Of a stretch of 64,000 bases of DNA, positions 10,221 through 21,159 are shown one piece after another (the first letter of the stretch is position 1; the number at the start of each line of letters is the position of its first letter). The stretch covers positions 310,001 to 374,000 of the forward strand of contig NZ_CP113361.1 in NCBI RefSeq assembly GCF_026684035.1, in the 5' to 3' direction. The position numbers and the translations under genes are program-made. The notes beneath the pieces were generated by a model. That model worked only from the letters and a program-made list of their open reading frames with translations. It searched no databases and was not told the origin of the DNA. This DNA comes from Methanogenium organophilum. Its GTDB lineage: Archaea; Halobacteriota; Methanomicrobia; Methanomicrobiales; Methanomicrobiaceae.

Positions 10221-10811
10221 TCAGCGATTCCGGGGCATGGCTACGATCTCACGAACCTGCAGGTCAAAGTAGCGGGCCGTATTTGCAGGAAGCACCACAC
10301 AGACCGTATCCGCACCCTGCGCTGTACCACCAACGGCAATTACTTCGGAATCTGCCGGTACTTTACCCTGGTCTGCAGCAATAAGCGTACACTCAACAGC
10401 CACCTTCAGTCCTATCGCAATCGTCCGGCGGAGTGTCTCTGCAACAGCATCAGTACGGGATCCACCGCCCACCTTCGGGTTTGATGATAGTGCGCGTTCG
10501 AGGCCTGAGAGGACATGTGTCCCCATGATCACATCTGCTCCCTGCTCTTTGAAGTACGGCAGATTTGCCTCATCAAATTCCCACACTCCTGGTTCACGGA
10601 ATCCAACGGTATGTGTCACACAAACCAGATGAATATCCGTCCCTTCCATCGCCTCAGCAAAAACCTTCGCCGTTTCACCGGTTGTACTTGCAACAACAAT
10701 GGTGGATATTCCAAGTTCCTGTGCACGTTTCACTGCAATCTTTGCAGCGTCATGTGAATTTTCTTTTCCCGGCCGGTCAAAGAAAAAAACCGATTTTTCA
10801 GAAAAACTCAT
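10221..10811 (-). CDS. Stand-alone pyruvate kinase C-terminal (alpha/beta) domain protein
   Basis: A 196-residue protein resembling the C-terminal alpha/beta domain of pyruvate kinase without the catalytic barrel. The fold signature is visible in FDRPGKENSHDAAKIAVKRA, STIVVASTTGETAKVFAEA, and the late GGTAQGADTVCVVLPANT. Such free-standing domains are conserved in methanogens; the ligand is unknown. Because the barrel is absent it cannot be a pyruvate kinase. The adjacent membrane protein gene follows after eight bases. Confidence 0.8.
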   Translation of the reverse strand: MSFSEKSVFFFDRPGKENSHDAAKIAVKRAQELGISTIVVASTTGETAKVFAEAMEGTDIHLVCVTHTVGFREPGVWEFDEANLPYFKEQGADVIMGTHVLSGLERALSSNPKVGGGSRTDAVAETLRRTIAIGLKVAVECTLIAADQGKVPADSEVIAVGGTAQGADTVCVVLPANTARYFDLQVREIVAMPRNR

Positions 10812-10928
10812 GATAACGTTTTTTGCATCTTATCATTTATACTCTGGTACGACAATCAGATACCATATGCAACGGCACGAAAAATGCCCGAGATATGAAT
10901 CAATTTTGAAGACGAGAGGAGGAGTATA

Positions 10929-12098
10929 ATGCTTACAATTGCTATAGCAGGAAAACCAAATTGTGGAAAATCAACGTTTTTTACCGCATCCACACTCGCA
11001 CCTGCCGAGATTGCAAATTATCCGTTCACAACGATTGACGCAAACACGGGCGTTGCCTACCTGCGTATCCCATGCGCGTGCCAGGAACTGGGCATTGAGT
11101 GCGGCAACTGCACAAACGGTGTCCGCTTCATTCCGGTGGCGCTTATCGATGTTGCAGGACTTGTGCCCGACGCCCACCAGGGGAAAGGACTGGGCAATCA
11201 GTTTCTGGACCACCTGAGAGAAGCAGACGTCATCATCCATATCATTGACGGAAGTGGCGGAACAGACAGTGAAGGAAACCCGGTTGATGTAGGATCCCAT
11301 GACCCGCGCGAAGATATCGGGTTTATTGAATACGAAATGTCCATGTGGATCTACGGCATTCTTGAAAAGAACTGGCCAAAGATGCAGCGTTCAACCCAGC
11401 AGCGCAACTATGACATCCTTGATGCTGTCGCAGAGGCCCTTGCAGGCCTCAAGATCACGTATGAACACGTCCGTGATGCTGAACGTGAAGCTGGAGTCGA
11501 CCTGAAATCCTGCACCAACGATGAACTGATCAAATTCTGTTCCGTCCTCGTGCCCCTAAGCAAACCAATGGTAGTGGTTGCAAACAAGGCAGATCTCGCA
11601 TCTGAAGAAATGCGCAACAATCTGAAAGAGACCGGCATCTTATTTGCATCTGCAGCCGGTGAACTGGCACTGAGAAAAGCAGTGGAAGGTGGATTTATTA
11701 ATTATCTGCCCGGAGATCCAACCTTTACCATTGCACCGGACTCCCTACTCAATGATGCCCAGAAGAAAGGTCTCATGGCAATTCAGGACGTTATGGACTC
11801 ACTGGGCGGCACGGGTGTTCAGCAGGCAGTCAATGGATCCATCTTTGACCTTCTGGATATGATCGTTGTCTACCCGGTAGAAGATGAGAATAAATTCTGT
11901 GACGGACAGGGGCGGGTATTGCCGGATGCATTCCTCATGAAACGTGGTTCAACGCCCCATGACCTTGCCTACCAGGTGCACTCCGATATCGGGGACGGAT
12001 TCTTGTATGCCGTTGACGCAAAGACAAAGATGAGAATCAAGGAAAACCATGAACTGCATACCGGAGACGTCATCAAGATCGTCTCAACCAAAAAATAG
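10929..12098 (+). CDS. YchF/OLA1-type P-loop GTPase with TGS domain
   Basis: A 389-residue translation-factor GTPase. G1 is GKPNCGKST (residues 8-16), switch region YPFTTIDANTGVAYLR, G3 DVAGLVPDAHQGKGLGNQFL, and the C-terminal TGS domain RGSTPHDLAYQVHSDIGDG near residues 335-355. The G4 motif is a canonical NKAD. Bacterial YchF and human OLA1 have lost this motif and prefer ATP, so this archaeal form is expected to bind GTP. A strong GAGGAGG ribosome site lies just before the ATG. A role in ribosome-associated control is inferred from the family. Confidence 0.9.
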   Translation: MLTIAIAGKPNCGKSTFFTASTLAPAEIANYPFTTIDANTGVAYLRIPCACQELGIECGNCTNGVRFIPVALIDVAGLVPDAHQGKGLGNQFLDHLREADVIIHIIDGSGGTDSEGNPVDVGSHDPREDIGFIEYEMSMWIYGILEKNWPKMQRSTQQRNYDILDAVAEALAGLKITYEHVRDAEREAGVDLKSCTNDELIKFCSVLVPLSKPMVVVANKADLASEEMRNNLKETGILFASAAGELALRKAVEGGFINYLPGDPTFTIAPDSLLNDAQKKGLMAIQDVMDSLGGTGVQQAVNGSIFDLLDMIVVYPVEDENKFCDGQGRVLPDAFLMKRGSTPHDLAYQVHSDIGDGFLYAVDAKTKMRIKENHELHTGDVIKIVSTKK

Positions 12099-12185
12099 AA
12101 TCCCTATTTTTCAATAAAAATTACGACGTGAATTTTCATCAGATTGAGCAGAGAACCATTCGTATCATCCTGTGTATCCACAAAA

Positions 12186-12193
12186 GATATATG
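12186..12193 (+). promoter_or_regulatory. TATA box for a probably leaderless gene
   Basis: GATATATG lies about 30 bases before the ATG at 12220. With initiation about 25 bases downstream of the box, the mRNA would begin within about 5 bases of that ATG. This supports 12220 rather than the upstream in-frame GTG at 12172 as the start. Confidence 0.45.
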
Positions 12194-12219
12194 CAATTAG
12201 TAAAAAGATTGTATCTATT

Positions 12220-12540
12220 ATGGGCGGAGAGATCTATCAGGCTCAGGTGATCAAAAATTTCTTCGAAACGATCACCGGGCCGGACCGGAACATGACACGG
12301 ATTTTCATGTGTGTTGTTAGTACGGCAAAACTCCGGATGGAGCCGCCTGAGAGGATCACGTTCCTTGTGGACCAGATTAAAAAATCGAAGCAGAAACGTG
12401 AACTCTCCATTGATATCATCGATTATATGTGTGAGGCGGCAATCGATATTGACCTCACATCCGTCATGACAGCATTCGGGGTACAGGAAGTAGCCGGAAT
12501 TGCCGATGAAATCGGAGATATCAGTTTCAATTCTCTCTGA
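12220..12540 (+). CDS. Conserved hypothetical protein, 106 aa
   Basis: A small, mainly helical soluble protein starting MGGEIYQAQVIKNFFETI. A middle segment reads PPERITFLVDQIKKSKQKREL and the end reads VAGIADEIGDISFNSL. I do not recognise the family. The ATG at 12220 is preferred because a TATA box at 12187-12192 would give an almost leaderless transcript; an in-frame GTG at 12172 would add 16 residues. It converges on the MATE gene, the two stops being 11 bases apart. Confidence 0.6.
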   Translation: MGGEIYQAQVIKNFFETITGPDRNMTRIFMCVVSTAKLRMEPPERITFLVDQIKKSKQKRELSIDIIDYMCEAAIDIDLTSVMTAFGVQEVAGIADEIGDISFNSL

Positions 12541-12550
12541 CAGACAACCT

Positions 12551-13897
12551 CTAAATCCGAATATTTCTCCATTTTCCAGACCGAAACATCAGGTAGAGTG
12601 CAACGGTCTGAACAAGAATACCAATTGCCATTGCATACCACACTCCTGCAAGACCTGTCCCCGTGAGTGCAGGGAGAATCAATGCAAGCGGCACCTGTAC
12701 CAGAAAATACGAGACAAGCGTGGCATACATCGGTTTCTTTGTGTCACCAGCACCATTCAGAGCAAATGAGAGAACAATTGCAATAGCAATCAGCACATAA
12801 AATGGCGACACTATCTGAAAATAAGAGACTGCATATGCATCCGAAAGACCGCTTGGGTCAAAAAACTGAGCTATGTCTGCTCCAAAAAACAGGAATAACA
12901 CGGTGATTATTGCCATAAAACCGCCATATAATTCCAGCGCCTTCCAGACAGACTGTTCTGACCGGTCCGGATTTTCTGCACCCAGATTCTGCCCGACCAT
13001 CACCGCTGCAGCAGTCGCAAGACCGAACCCGGGCATCAGCGCGAACATCTCTATACGACTGACAATGCCAAAGGCGGAGAGAGCAAGCGTGCCATATGAC
13101 GCGATGATGACATACATGACAAGATAACTCACACTCCGAACCCCGGACTGGACCATATTCGGAACCGCAACCCGCAGTATCCTACGCATCAGACTGAGAT
13201 CAGCCTCTAAATGCCGGGTAAATTCCATCTGTGCATTCAGGCGGGTTAAAAGCAAAAAAACACCAATCCCAAGCCCAAAAGCACGGGTAATGACCGTGGC
13301 TGCTGCGGCACCGGACACACCCATTGGGGGGACAAGCCATATCCCGAATATCAGAACAGGGTCGAGGATGATATTGAGTATATTTATTACGAGAATTATC
13401 AGGAGCGGCGTCTTAGTGTCGCCAATACTCTGGAAAAAAGTTGAAACAATCCAGAATTCAACCAGGGTCACGATTCCGAGGGAGAGTACCCTGAGATATG
13501 CCCCCCCCTCAATAATAACATCTACAGGCGCCTGGAACAGACTCAGCATTTCATCTGCAAAAAGTGCCCCCACAACTGAGATCACCACCGAGAGTATGAA
13601 ACCCAGTATTAACGCCTGAATCAGGACACGACCCGCATACGGATAATTGCTCTCACCATAATAACGGGAGACAAAGGCAGTCGTCCCCCCCGCAAGGCCG
13701 ATAATAAGCGTCATTAAAACAAAAATTACTGAAATTGCAAGGCCCACTCCACCAATTGCCGCCGGGCTGAGGCGCCCGACAAAGAAGAGGTCGGCAACCT
13801 CCACAAGCCCCTGAAGAATATTACCGGCAACGAGCGGCGCTGCGATAGCAAGAAGGGAGCGTGTGATAGGGCCCTTTGTCAGATCAATTGATTTCAT
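12551..13897 (-). CDS. MATE-family multidrug/organic cation exporter
   Basis: A 448-residue membrane antiporter with twelve predicted helices. MATE signatures are clear: ITRSLLAIAAPLVAGNILQGL at the N-terminus with a downstream VADLFFVGRL, FQSIGDTKTPLLIILVIN after helix 5, and the duplicated second half (NMVQSGVRSVSYLVMYVI; LNGAGDTKKPMYATLVSY). MATE proteins exchange H+ or Na+ for cationic compounds. The ATG at 13897 is chosen because GGTGGGCGGGAC precedes it and the residues upstream look non-coding. It lies 50 bases downstream of the coiled-coil gene on the same strand. The substrate is unknown. Confidence 0.92.
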   Translation of the reverse strand: MKSIDLTKGPITRSLLAIAAPLVAGNILQGLVEVADLFFVGRLSPAAIGGVGLAISVIFVLMTLIIGLAGGTTAFVSRYYGESNYPYAGRVLIQALILGFILSVVISVVGALFADEMLSLFQAPVDVIIEGGAYLRVLSLGIVTLVEFWIVSTFFQSIGDTKTPLLIILVINILNIILDPVLIFGIWLVPPMGVSGAAAATVITRAFGLGIGVFLLLTRLNAQMEFTRHLEADLSLMRRILRVAVPNMVQSGVRSVSYLVMYVIIASYGTLALSAFGIVSRIEMFALMPGFGLATAAAVMVGQNLGAENPDRSEQSVWKALELYGGFMAIITVLFLFFGADIAQFFDPSGLSDAYAVSYFQIVSPFYVLIAIAIVLSFALNGAGDTKKPMYATLVSYFLVQVPLALILPALTGTGLAGVWYAMAIGILVQTVALYLMFRSGKWRNIRI

Positions 13898-13946
13898 GTC
13901 CCGCCCACCGGTTGCGCCCTGTACCCTGCGCACATCTGAGAGGCTG

Positions 13947-15245
13947 TCAGGAAAAATCCGGCACCTGAGTAAGGGAAATACGGACACCCTCACCGGCCAG
14001 ACATTCAATATTTAGCCTGAGCTTTTCCGTCAGCTCAGGTACAGATACACGAATATCCTCTGTAACATCCTGAATGCTATTAATCTGCGCTGAATTCGCA
14101 GCAATCTTCTCCGTAACGCTACGAATATTCCCTTCCATATCATCCCTTTTCCCGGCATGCGGCAGTTTTTCCAGAACGCCCATAATCCGCTCATTCTCCG
14201 CATTCAATTCATTTAAGCTGGATATTGCATCACTTAGGGGAACGATAAAGGCATCCTGCTCTGCAAACAGGGACACCTCATCTTTGTTTTTGACAAGCCC
14301 TTCATTCTCACGGATCATCCGTGCAAGGAGAGGAAAGAGGGACGGGTAGGCAGCAAGTGCCTGAACACGCTCTTCGGAAGATGGTGACTCAAGGCCATTC
14401 CGGACGCCTTTCAGAAGCGCAATTGTCTCTTTATCTCCGGAAAGTTCACAGATGTGGACTGCCTTTCTAAAGACATTTGCAGAACGTGATAATATCCGTT
14501 CATAGTCAGCATTTGCGTTATGGAGTTTTGCCTCATATTCTCTCTGCTCCAACATGAGCTTCTCATATTGCTTCGCGTTCGCCCCCGCCAGATACACCTG
14601 AAGGTCCTGTTTTCGTGCGGAGAGCTCGGCGGCCAGTGTTTCATTATCCTCTGCCAGTTGAACGGCTTTCTGCTCTGACGCTGAAAGTTGATTCCATTTT
14701 GAAACAATCAGGGCATGTGTCTCATTGGCTTCATCAACCCACCCGGATTGTTCCCGTGTTTTTAAAAGAACACCGGAAATTGCATTCACTTCCCGTCCGA
14801 TGACATCGGTCTGAATCCGAATCTCCTTCATCTGCACAGGGAACACATTGCCGATATAGCGGCCAGGTCCTTTGGTATTCTTTGCAATCTGTGAGATCAG
14901 TTCGACACAGTTGTCATAATATTCTCCCGGCACCTCCGAGAGGGGAAGTGAAAGCGTCTTCTCCATCGCAGCCGCATACCGTGGCACCCCCTGTTCAACC
15001 ACCTTTAGCAGTTTGGGATGGAGCACCTCATTCTCATCGGGTGTTGCGCCCTTCAGTGCATCGACCATCTCCTGCATCTCCCGAAGTGCTTCAAGCACAC
15101 GGGGACGTGATTCTCGAACCGCACCATCGGCCTCTTCATGAATGGCATGTTCTTTTTCCGATATCCACCCAGGAATGTCGGGAAATGCAAGTTCTATTTC
15201 TTCCGGCTCTGTACTGCGCCCCAATAATTTATCAAGAAAACTCAT
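13947..15245 (-). CDS. Coiled-coil protein of unknown function
   Basis: A 432-residue soluble protein, mostly helical, with long heptad-like stretches around residues 185-245 (QKAVQLAEDNETLAAELSAR; LMLEQREYEAKLHNANADYE) and near 320-390. The N-terminus reads MSFLDKLLGR, and there is a conserved-looking PGEYYDNCVELISQIAKN. No signal peptide, membrane helix or enzymatic motif is visible. A GGGGAG ribosome site precedes the ATG. A scaffold or segregation-related role can be imagined from the coiled coils, but nothing in the sequence shows it. Confidence 0.75.
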   Translation of the reverse strand: MSFLDKLLGRSTEPEEIELAFPDIPGWISEKEHAIHEEADGAVRESRPRVLEALREMQEMVDALKGATPDENEVLHPKLLKVVEQGVPRYAAAMEKTLSLPLSEVPGEYYDNCVELISQIAKNTKGPGRYIGNVFPVQMKEIRIQTDVIGREVNAISGVLLKTREQSGWVDEANETHALIVSKWNQLSASEQKAVQLAEDNETLAAELSARKQDLQVYLAGANAKQYEKLMLEQREYEAKLHNANADYERILSRSANVFRKAVHICELSGDKETIALLKGVRNGLESPSSEERVQALAAYPSLFPLLARMIRENEGLVKNKDEVSLFAEQDAFIVPLSDAISSLNELNAENERIMGVLEKLPHAGKRDDMEGNIRSVTEKIAANSAQINSIQDVTEDIRVSVPELTEKLRLNIECLAGEGVRISLTQVPDFS

Positions 15246-15317
15246 TTGCTCCCCTCTCTGTCTCTACTCAGATTCTGTTTGTATGTATCACATATCACTA
15301 CGACACGAAAATGCTGG

Positions 15318-16602
<1,285 letters not shown>

Positions 16603-16624
16603 GGCTGATAATTATCATATTGGT

Positions 16625-16645
16625 ATACGTAAAATAACTACGTAT
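16625..16645. promoter_or_regulatory. Inverted repeat in the larB / membrane-gene divergent promoter
   Basis: A perfect 7-bp inverted repeat, ATACGTA-N7-TACGTAT, lies in the 46-bp gap between the divergent starts at 16602 and 16649. Half-sites are 14 bp apart centre to centre. The repeat overlaps the AT-rich sequences that must serve as TATA elements for both directions. It is a good operator candidate for a dimeric regulator; no bound protein can be named. Confidence 0.45.
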
Positions 16646-16648
16646 TGC

Positions 16649-16999
16649 ATGGCATCAACATACCTTCTCTATGTAACAATCTTCGGAGTCATCGGGGTAG
16701 CTTATCTCTGGCTGCGAGATGCACGGATCTTTTACCGTACAGGCGACCAGACCTACCGGAAGGCTGCATATATGGGGGTATTATTTACCGCATTTGCATC
16801 GATGGGGATCTATTTTGCATTACAGGAAGCGGAATTTCTTGGATTGGGAATTGTCCTCATCGCATTATACCTGCAGGGAAGAGTTGAGCGAAATAAACTC
16901 TTTGGCCCTGATGCCACGGCAACAGACCGGTTACTGGGAGCAGTACCACAACAGATATCCGCGGGGAAGTCCCCCAAAAAGGAGCGAAAAAATACATGA
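16649..16999 (+). CDS. Small membrane protein of unknown function, first gene of the hisS-top6 operon
   Basis: A 116-residue protein with three hydrophobic segments (LLYVTIFGVIGVAYLWL; AAYMGVLFTAFASMGIYFAL; FLGLGIVLIALYL) and a basic C-terminal tail ending KSPKKERKNT. The ATG at 16649 (MASTYLLYV) is preferred over upstream starts because TATA-like sequence precedes it by about 20-25 bases and the first helix starts there. Its stop overlaps the hisS start as ATGA, so translation is coupled. Family and function not recognised. Confidence 0.65.
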   Translation: MASTYLLYVTIFGVIGVAYLWLRDARIFYRTGDQTYRKAAYMGVLFTAFASMGIYFALQEAEFLGLGIVLIALYLQGRVERNKLFGPDATATDRLLGAVPQQISAGKSPKKERKNT

Positions 17000-18225
17000 T
17001 ACAGCGACCGCGAGGTACACGGGACTTTCTTCCCGACGAAATGGAATTCCGCCGAAATACCGAGATAAAGATGCGGGAGGCAGCACGGCGATGGGGATAC
17101 CGCGAGATCTGCACACCCACTTTTGAGACACAGGACCTCTATACCATTCGTTCAGGAGAGGGCATCATCAATGAGATGTATACCTTCGAAGATAAGGGCG
17201 GCCGGGCACTTGCATTGCGTCCGGAAGGCACTGCAGCAGTCCTGAGGATGTATGTGAACGAAGCGAAGGCGCTTTCAAAGCCGGTTCGCTGGTGTTACCT
17301 GTCCGACTGCTACCGCTACGAACGACCCCAGAAAGGCAGGTACCGCCAGTTCTGGCAGTTTGGTGCAGAACTTATCGGCGCCGACACGGCGGAAGGAGAT
17401 GCGGAAGCCATCCTCCTCGCTGATGACATCCTGCATGCGGCAGGCGTCACCTATGACCTCCATGTCGGTCATCTCGCCCCGATGCGGGCCATCCTCAAAG
17501 ACATACCTGAAGACCGGAAACGGATCATCATGGCCCTTCTGGATAAGAAGAACATCGGGGGACTGGAAGAAACGCTCGATGGATGGCGCCTGGAAGAACT
17601 CGAATCATCCCTGAAAGGCCTCCTGGAGGTACATTCAACAGATGAACTCTTTGCAATCACCGGACCTATCCCAGAACAGGAACGTATTGAGGCAATGGTT
17701 GGGATACTGGAGAATGAAGATACTGCGTTCTGTCAGAATTACGGCATTGTCCGGGGCCTCGATTACTACACCGGCATGGTCTTCGAAGGGTTTGCGGAAA
17801 ACCTTGGCGCAGAGAACCAGATCATCGGCGGCGGTGCATATCGTCTCGCCCACCTCTTCGGCGGTGAAGATGTCGGTTCCTGTGGATTTGGAATTGGATT
17901 TGACCGGGTTATGGTCTCCCTTGGTGAAGTCCCCGCACCGGAGGACACCGTTGTCGCTGTACTCTACAAAAAAGATGCACGGGGATATGCATTCTCCCTT
18001 TCCCGGCAGTTCAGGGAGGCCGGGTTCAGGGCAGAGATGAATCTCCTGGAGCGCGGCATCGGAGCACAAATGAAACATGCGGCAAAGACTGCCCGGTATG
18101 CCGTCCTCGCCGGAGAACGTGAAATGGCGGCAGGCACGGTCACGCTCAGGAATATGAAAGCTGGAACCCAGAAAGAATGCAGTGTCGCAGAGGCAATCCG
18201 CGGGGTGAGCGAGGATTGGGACTAG
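16996..18225 (+). CDS. hisS: Histidyl-tRNA synthetase
   Basis: A 409-residue class II synthetase. Motif 1 region QRPRGTRDFLPDE, motif 2 CYRYERPQKGRYRQFWQFG, the histidine-specific signature GLDYYTGMVFE, and motif 3 GGGAYRLAHLFGGEDVGSCGFGIGFDR. The C-terminal anticodon-binding domain follows (VVAVLYKKDARGYAFSLS). It starts inside the stop of the upstream membrane gene (ATGA), and its last 10 bases overlap the TTG start of top6B. The two genes are therefore tightly coupled. Confidence 0.95.
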   Translation: MIQRPRGTRDFLPDEMEFRRNTEIKMREAARRWGYREICTPTFETQDLYTIRSGEGIINEMYTFEDKGGRALALRPEGTAAVLRMYVNEAKALSKPVRWCYLSDCYRYERPQKGRYRQFWQFGAELIGADTAEGDAEAILLADDILHAAGVTYDLHVGHLAPMRAILKDIPEDRKRIIMALLDKKNIGGLEETLDGWRLEELESSLKGLLEVHSTDELFAITGPIPEQERIEAMVGILENEDTAFCQNYGIVRGLDYYTGMVFEGFAENLGAENQIIGGGAYRLAHLFGGEDVGSCGFGIGFDRVMVSLGEVPAPEDTVVAVLYKKDARGYAFSLSRQFREAGFRAEMNLLERGIGAQMKHAAKTARYAVLAGEREMAAGTVTLRNMKAGTQKECSVAEAIRGVSEDWD

Positions 18226-20024
18226 CCGAGAAGCTGGCATCACAGCAGAAGAGCATCAGTGTTGCAGAATTCTTTGAGAAAAATAAACATCTGCTCGGAT
18301 TTGATTCTCCAACCCGCGGCATCATCACCACCATCAAAGAGGCGGTGGATAATTCCCTCGACGCCTGCGAAGAAGCAGAAGTGCTGCCGGACATCTGGGT
18401 TTCCATCACAAAGCTCACGAAAGAGACACTCCGGATAGCAGTCGAAGATAACGGACCGGGCATTGTCCCGGACAATGTGCCATATGTATTCGGAAAACTT
18501 CTCTATGGGTCACGGTTTCACCAGATTCGCCAGAGCAGGGGACAGCAGGGAATCGGTATTTCGGCAGCAGTACTCTTTGCACAGTTGACAACGGGTGTGC
18601 CCGCCCGTGTCATTTCCCGAACCGGTGCAAAGGAACCGGCATACCTCTTTGACCTGATGATCCGGACGGAAAAAAATGAACCGGAAATCATAAAAAAAGA
18701 GGTATTTGACTGGGACCGGACACACGGCACCAGAATTGAACTTGAATTCACCGGCACTCTTGCCGCAAAACGCCGGCTTGTCGACTACCTGAAGTATACG
18801 GCAGTGGTGAACCCGCATGCACGGATACAGGCGGATATTGACGGAGAACACTATTCCTTTGAACGGGTCAGTGACGAAATAATCGTCCCACCGCAGGCGA
18901 TTGCCCCCCATCCCCACGGGATTGAATTCGGCACCCTGAAACGGATGGCCGCCACCTCATCCGATACCGTACACGACTTCCTTGTCAATGGATTTTCCCG
19001 CGTGGGTAAGAAGAGCGCAGAACAGATGCTTGGAATCGCAGGCATCAAAGGCACACGGAAGGCAAAAGGCCTCTCCTCTGAGCACCTCAAGGCACTCCTT
19101 GCAGCAATGCAGGAAGTGGCGGTACCCCCGCCCCCTGCATCTCTCTGCCTCTCTCCTATTGGTGAGGAGATGATTATTCAGGGACTGGAAAAGGAGTATG
19201 ATCTGGACTTTGTGAAGGCACGGACGAGAAAGGCGCAGGTATTCTCCGGCCACCCATTCATTGTTGAGGCAGCGATTGGCTACGGTGGGAAACTGGAGAC
19301 AGAAGGACAGGCATACCTGCTTAGGTTTGCAAACCGGGTACCGCTTTTATACCAGCAGGGCGCCTGTGCTGTCACAACATCGGTTGCAGACATCAACTGG
19401 CGGTCGTACAACCTCTCCCAGCAATCCCTGCCGATTGGACCCCTTCTCCTGCTGGTACATGTGGCATCGACCAATGTCCCTTTTACTTCAGAATCAAAGG
19501 ACGCAGTTGCAGCGATCCCGGAGATTGAGAAGGAAATCGTACTAGCCCTTCAGGATCTGGGAAGAGAATTAAAGGCCTTTATCAACAAACGTGACCGGAA
19601 TAAACTTGCAGAAGACCGCGCACGTGCTGTCTGCTCCATCATCCCTGATATCGCAGAGAAGGTCGCTGAGATTGTCGAACTCCCGCCCCCCGACATCTCC
19701 CCGATTGAGGGACAGATCATGCGGAGAGTTGTTGCCAAAAAGAAGACCGAAGATGGCATGGTAGGGATCTCTGTGGTAAACTACACCCGAAAACCGATTG
19801 AGGTGATGGTGTACAGCCTCTCGGAAGACAACCCTGAAGATGCTGTTCCAAAACCGGATTTCATCGATAGCATTGGCAATGAATTCAATGCGGTATGGCG
19901 AACAGAGATTGAACCTGAATCCTCATGGAAGACAACATATTCCGGAAAAGGGAGAGGCTCAATTGATATCCGTGGTGTGGATGAGAAGATGAAAGTGGTG
20001 GTGGACCTCGATGGCGAATTCTGA
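18216..20024 (+). CDS. top6B: DNA topoisomerase VI subunit B (ATPase)
   Basis: A 602-residue GHKL ATPase that drives strand passage by topoisomerase VI. The Bergerat fold is clear: [14 protein letters not shown] (N box), [20 protein letters not shown] (G1), and [15 protein letters not shown] (G2). The central H2TH and transducer domains follow. The start is set at the TTG at 18216: family members begin just before AEKLAxx[10 protein letters not shown], and GGGGTGA lies seven bases before this TTG. An ATG at 18177 would read through the end of hisS with unlikely residues. It overlaps hisS by 10 bases and top6A by 14. Confidence 0.93.
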   Translation: MGLAEKLASQQKSISVAEFFEKNKHLLGFDSPTRGIITTIKEAVDNSLDACEEAEVLPDIWVSITKLTKETLRIAVEDNGPGIVPDNVPYVFGKLLYGSRFHQIRQSRGQQGIGISAAVLFAQLTTGVPARVISRTGAKEPAYLFDLMIRTEKNEPEIIKKEVFDWDRTHGTRIELEFTGTLAAKRRLVDYLKYTAVVNPHARIQADIDGEHYSFERVSDEIIVPPQAIAPHPHGIEFGTLKRMAATSSDTVHDFLVNGFSRVGKKSAEQMLGIAGIKGTRKAKGLSSEHLKALLAAMQEVAVPPPPASLCLSPIGEEMIIQGLEKEYDLDFVKARTRKAQVFSGHPFIVEAAIGYGGKLETEGQAYLLRFANRVPLLYQQGACAVTTSVADINWRSYNLSQQSLPIGPLLLLVHVASTNVPFTSESKDAVAAIPEIEKEIVLALQDLGRELKAFINKRDRNKLAEDRARAVCSIIPDIAEKVAEIVELPPPDISPIEGQIMRRVVAKKKTEDGMVGISVVNYTRKPIEVMVYSLSEDNPEDAVPKPDFIDSIGNEFNAVWRTEIEPESSWKTTYSGKGRGSIDIRGVDEKMKVVVDLDGEF

Positions 20025-21099
20025 AAAAGACAAAATAACACAGGAACGATTGGTATCCATAGCCTCAGACTGGTACGGACAGATGGCAGGGGGCCGTGTA
20101 CCCACAATCACCCTACCAACCAGAACGAAGGCAAATATCGAGTACGATGCAAAGACCGAGGTCTGGAAATACGGCAGTAAAGGGACAACCCGGACGGCAA
20201 ATTCCGCAAAGAGTGCACTGCATATCCTGAAGATGGCGTATGTTGTCGGCTTTTTAAAGCAACAGCTGACAGAATCACGCTCATCAACGCTCAGGGAGAT
20301 GTATTATATCTCGGAAGGCTGGAAACGGGCAAAATTTGCGGCACAGGACGAGAGTAATATGCTCGTCGAAGACCTTGAGATTGTGACGAAACTATCACGG
20401 GAGGCATTCCATCTGCGCCCGGAAGAGGACGGTGCATCCATCTACGGCCCACTGCGCCTTCGCGAACAGACCAAACGGGGAAACCGTGACATTCACTGTC
20501 AGGAGGATGTGGGGGAGGCGGGATATCCTATTCCTTCAAATGTGGAAAATATTGAGTTTCTTGACCATGACGCCTCCTTTGTTATAGCAATGGAGACCGG
20601 TGGTATGTATGCCCGGTTGATGGAGAATGGATTTGACGAGGAGCATAATGCCCTCCTCCTCCATCTCAAGGGACAACCGGCACGTTCCACCCGACGCATG
20701 CTCAAACGGATGAACAGTGAACTGGGTATTCCCGTTGTGATCTTCACTGATGGGGATCCCTGGTCATACCGCATCTTTGCAAGCATCGCCTATGGGTCAA
20801 TCAAAGCGGCCCACATGTCTGAACTCCTTGCAACACCAGGTGCACGCTTTATCGGTGTTCAGCCAAGTGATATCAGTGACTATAACCTGCCCTCTGATAA
20901 GCTCACGGAAGGCGATACGGCGGCCCTGAAATCAATACTGACAGACCCCCGGTTCGATACCGAGTACTGGAAAAAACAGATCAGACTCCAGCTTGAAATG
21001 GGCCTGAAATCAGAACAGCAGGCCTTTGCAAGCAGGGGTCTGGACTTTGTGACAAAGGACTATCTTCCGGCACGGCTGAGTGAGATGGGTATCATCTGA
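20011..21099 (+). CDS. top6A: DNA topoisomerase VI subunit A (Spo11-like)
   Basis: A 362-residue DNA-cleaving subunit. The winged-helix active-site region reads [18 protein letters not shown], with the catalytic Tyr at about residue 99. The TOPRIM domain shows the acidic residues of [13 protein letters not shown] and [13 protein letters not shown]. The ATG lies inside the end of top6B, giving coupled translation of the A2B2 heterotetramer partners. Length matches the family. It is the last gene of this operon; a convergent gene ends 60 bases beyond. Confidence 0.95.
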   Translation: MANSEKDKITQERLVSIASDWYGQMAGGRVPTITLPTRTKANIEYDAKTEVWKYGSKGTTRTANSAKSALHILKMAYVVGFLKQQLTESRSSTLREMYYISEGWKRAKFAAQDESNMLVEDLEIVTKLSREAFHLRPEEDGASIYGPLRLREQTKRGNRDIHCQEDVGEAGYPIPSNVENIEFLDHDASFVIAMETGGMYARLMENGFDEEHNALLLHLKGQPARSTRRMLKRMNSELGIPVVIFTDGDPWSYRIFASIAYGSIKAAHMSELLATPGARFIGVQPSDISDYNLPSDKLTEGDTAALKSILTDPRFDTEYWKKQIRLQLEMGLKSEQQAFASRGLDFVTKDYLPARLSEMGII

Positions 21100-21159
21100 G
21101 GACAGAACCCCTCAACCATAAAACCATCTCATGCACCGGTTCATTTTTTGGGAAAAACC

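Noticed and set aside
17635-18243. 202-codon minus-strand frame antisense to hisS
   Set aside because: Shadow frame of the histidyl-tRNA synthetase gene.
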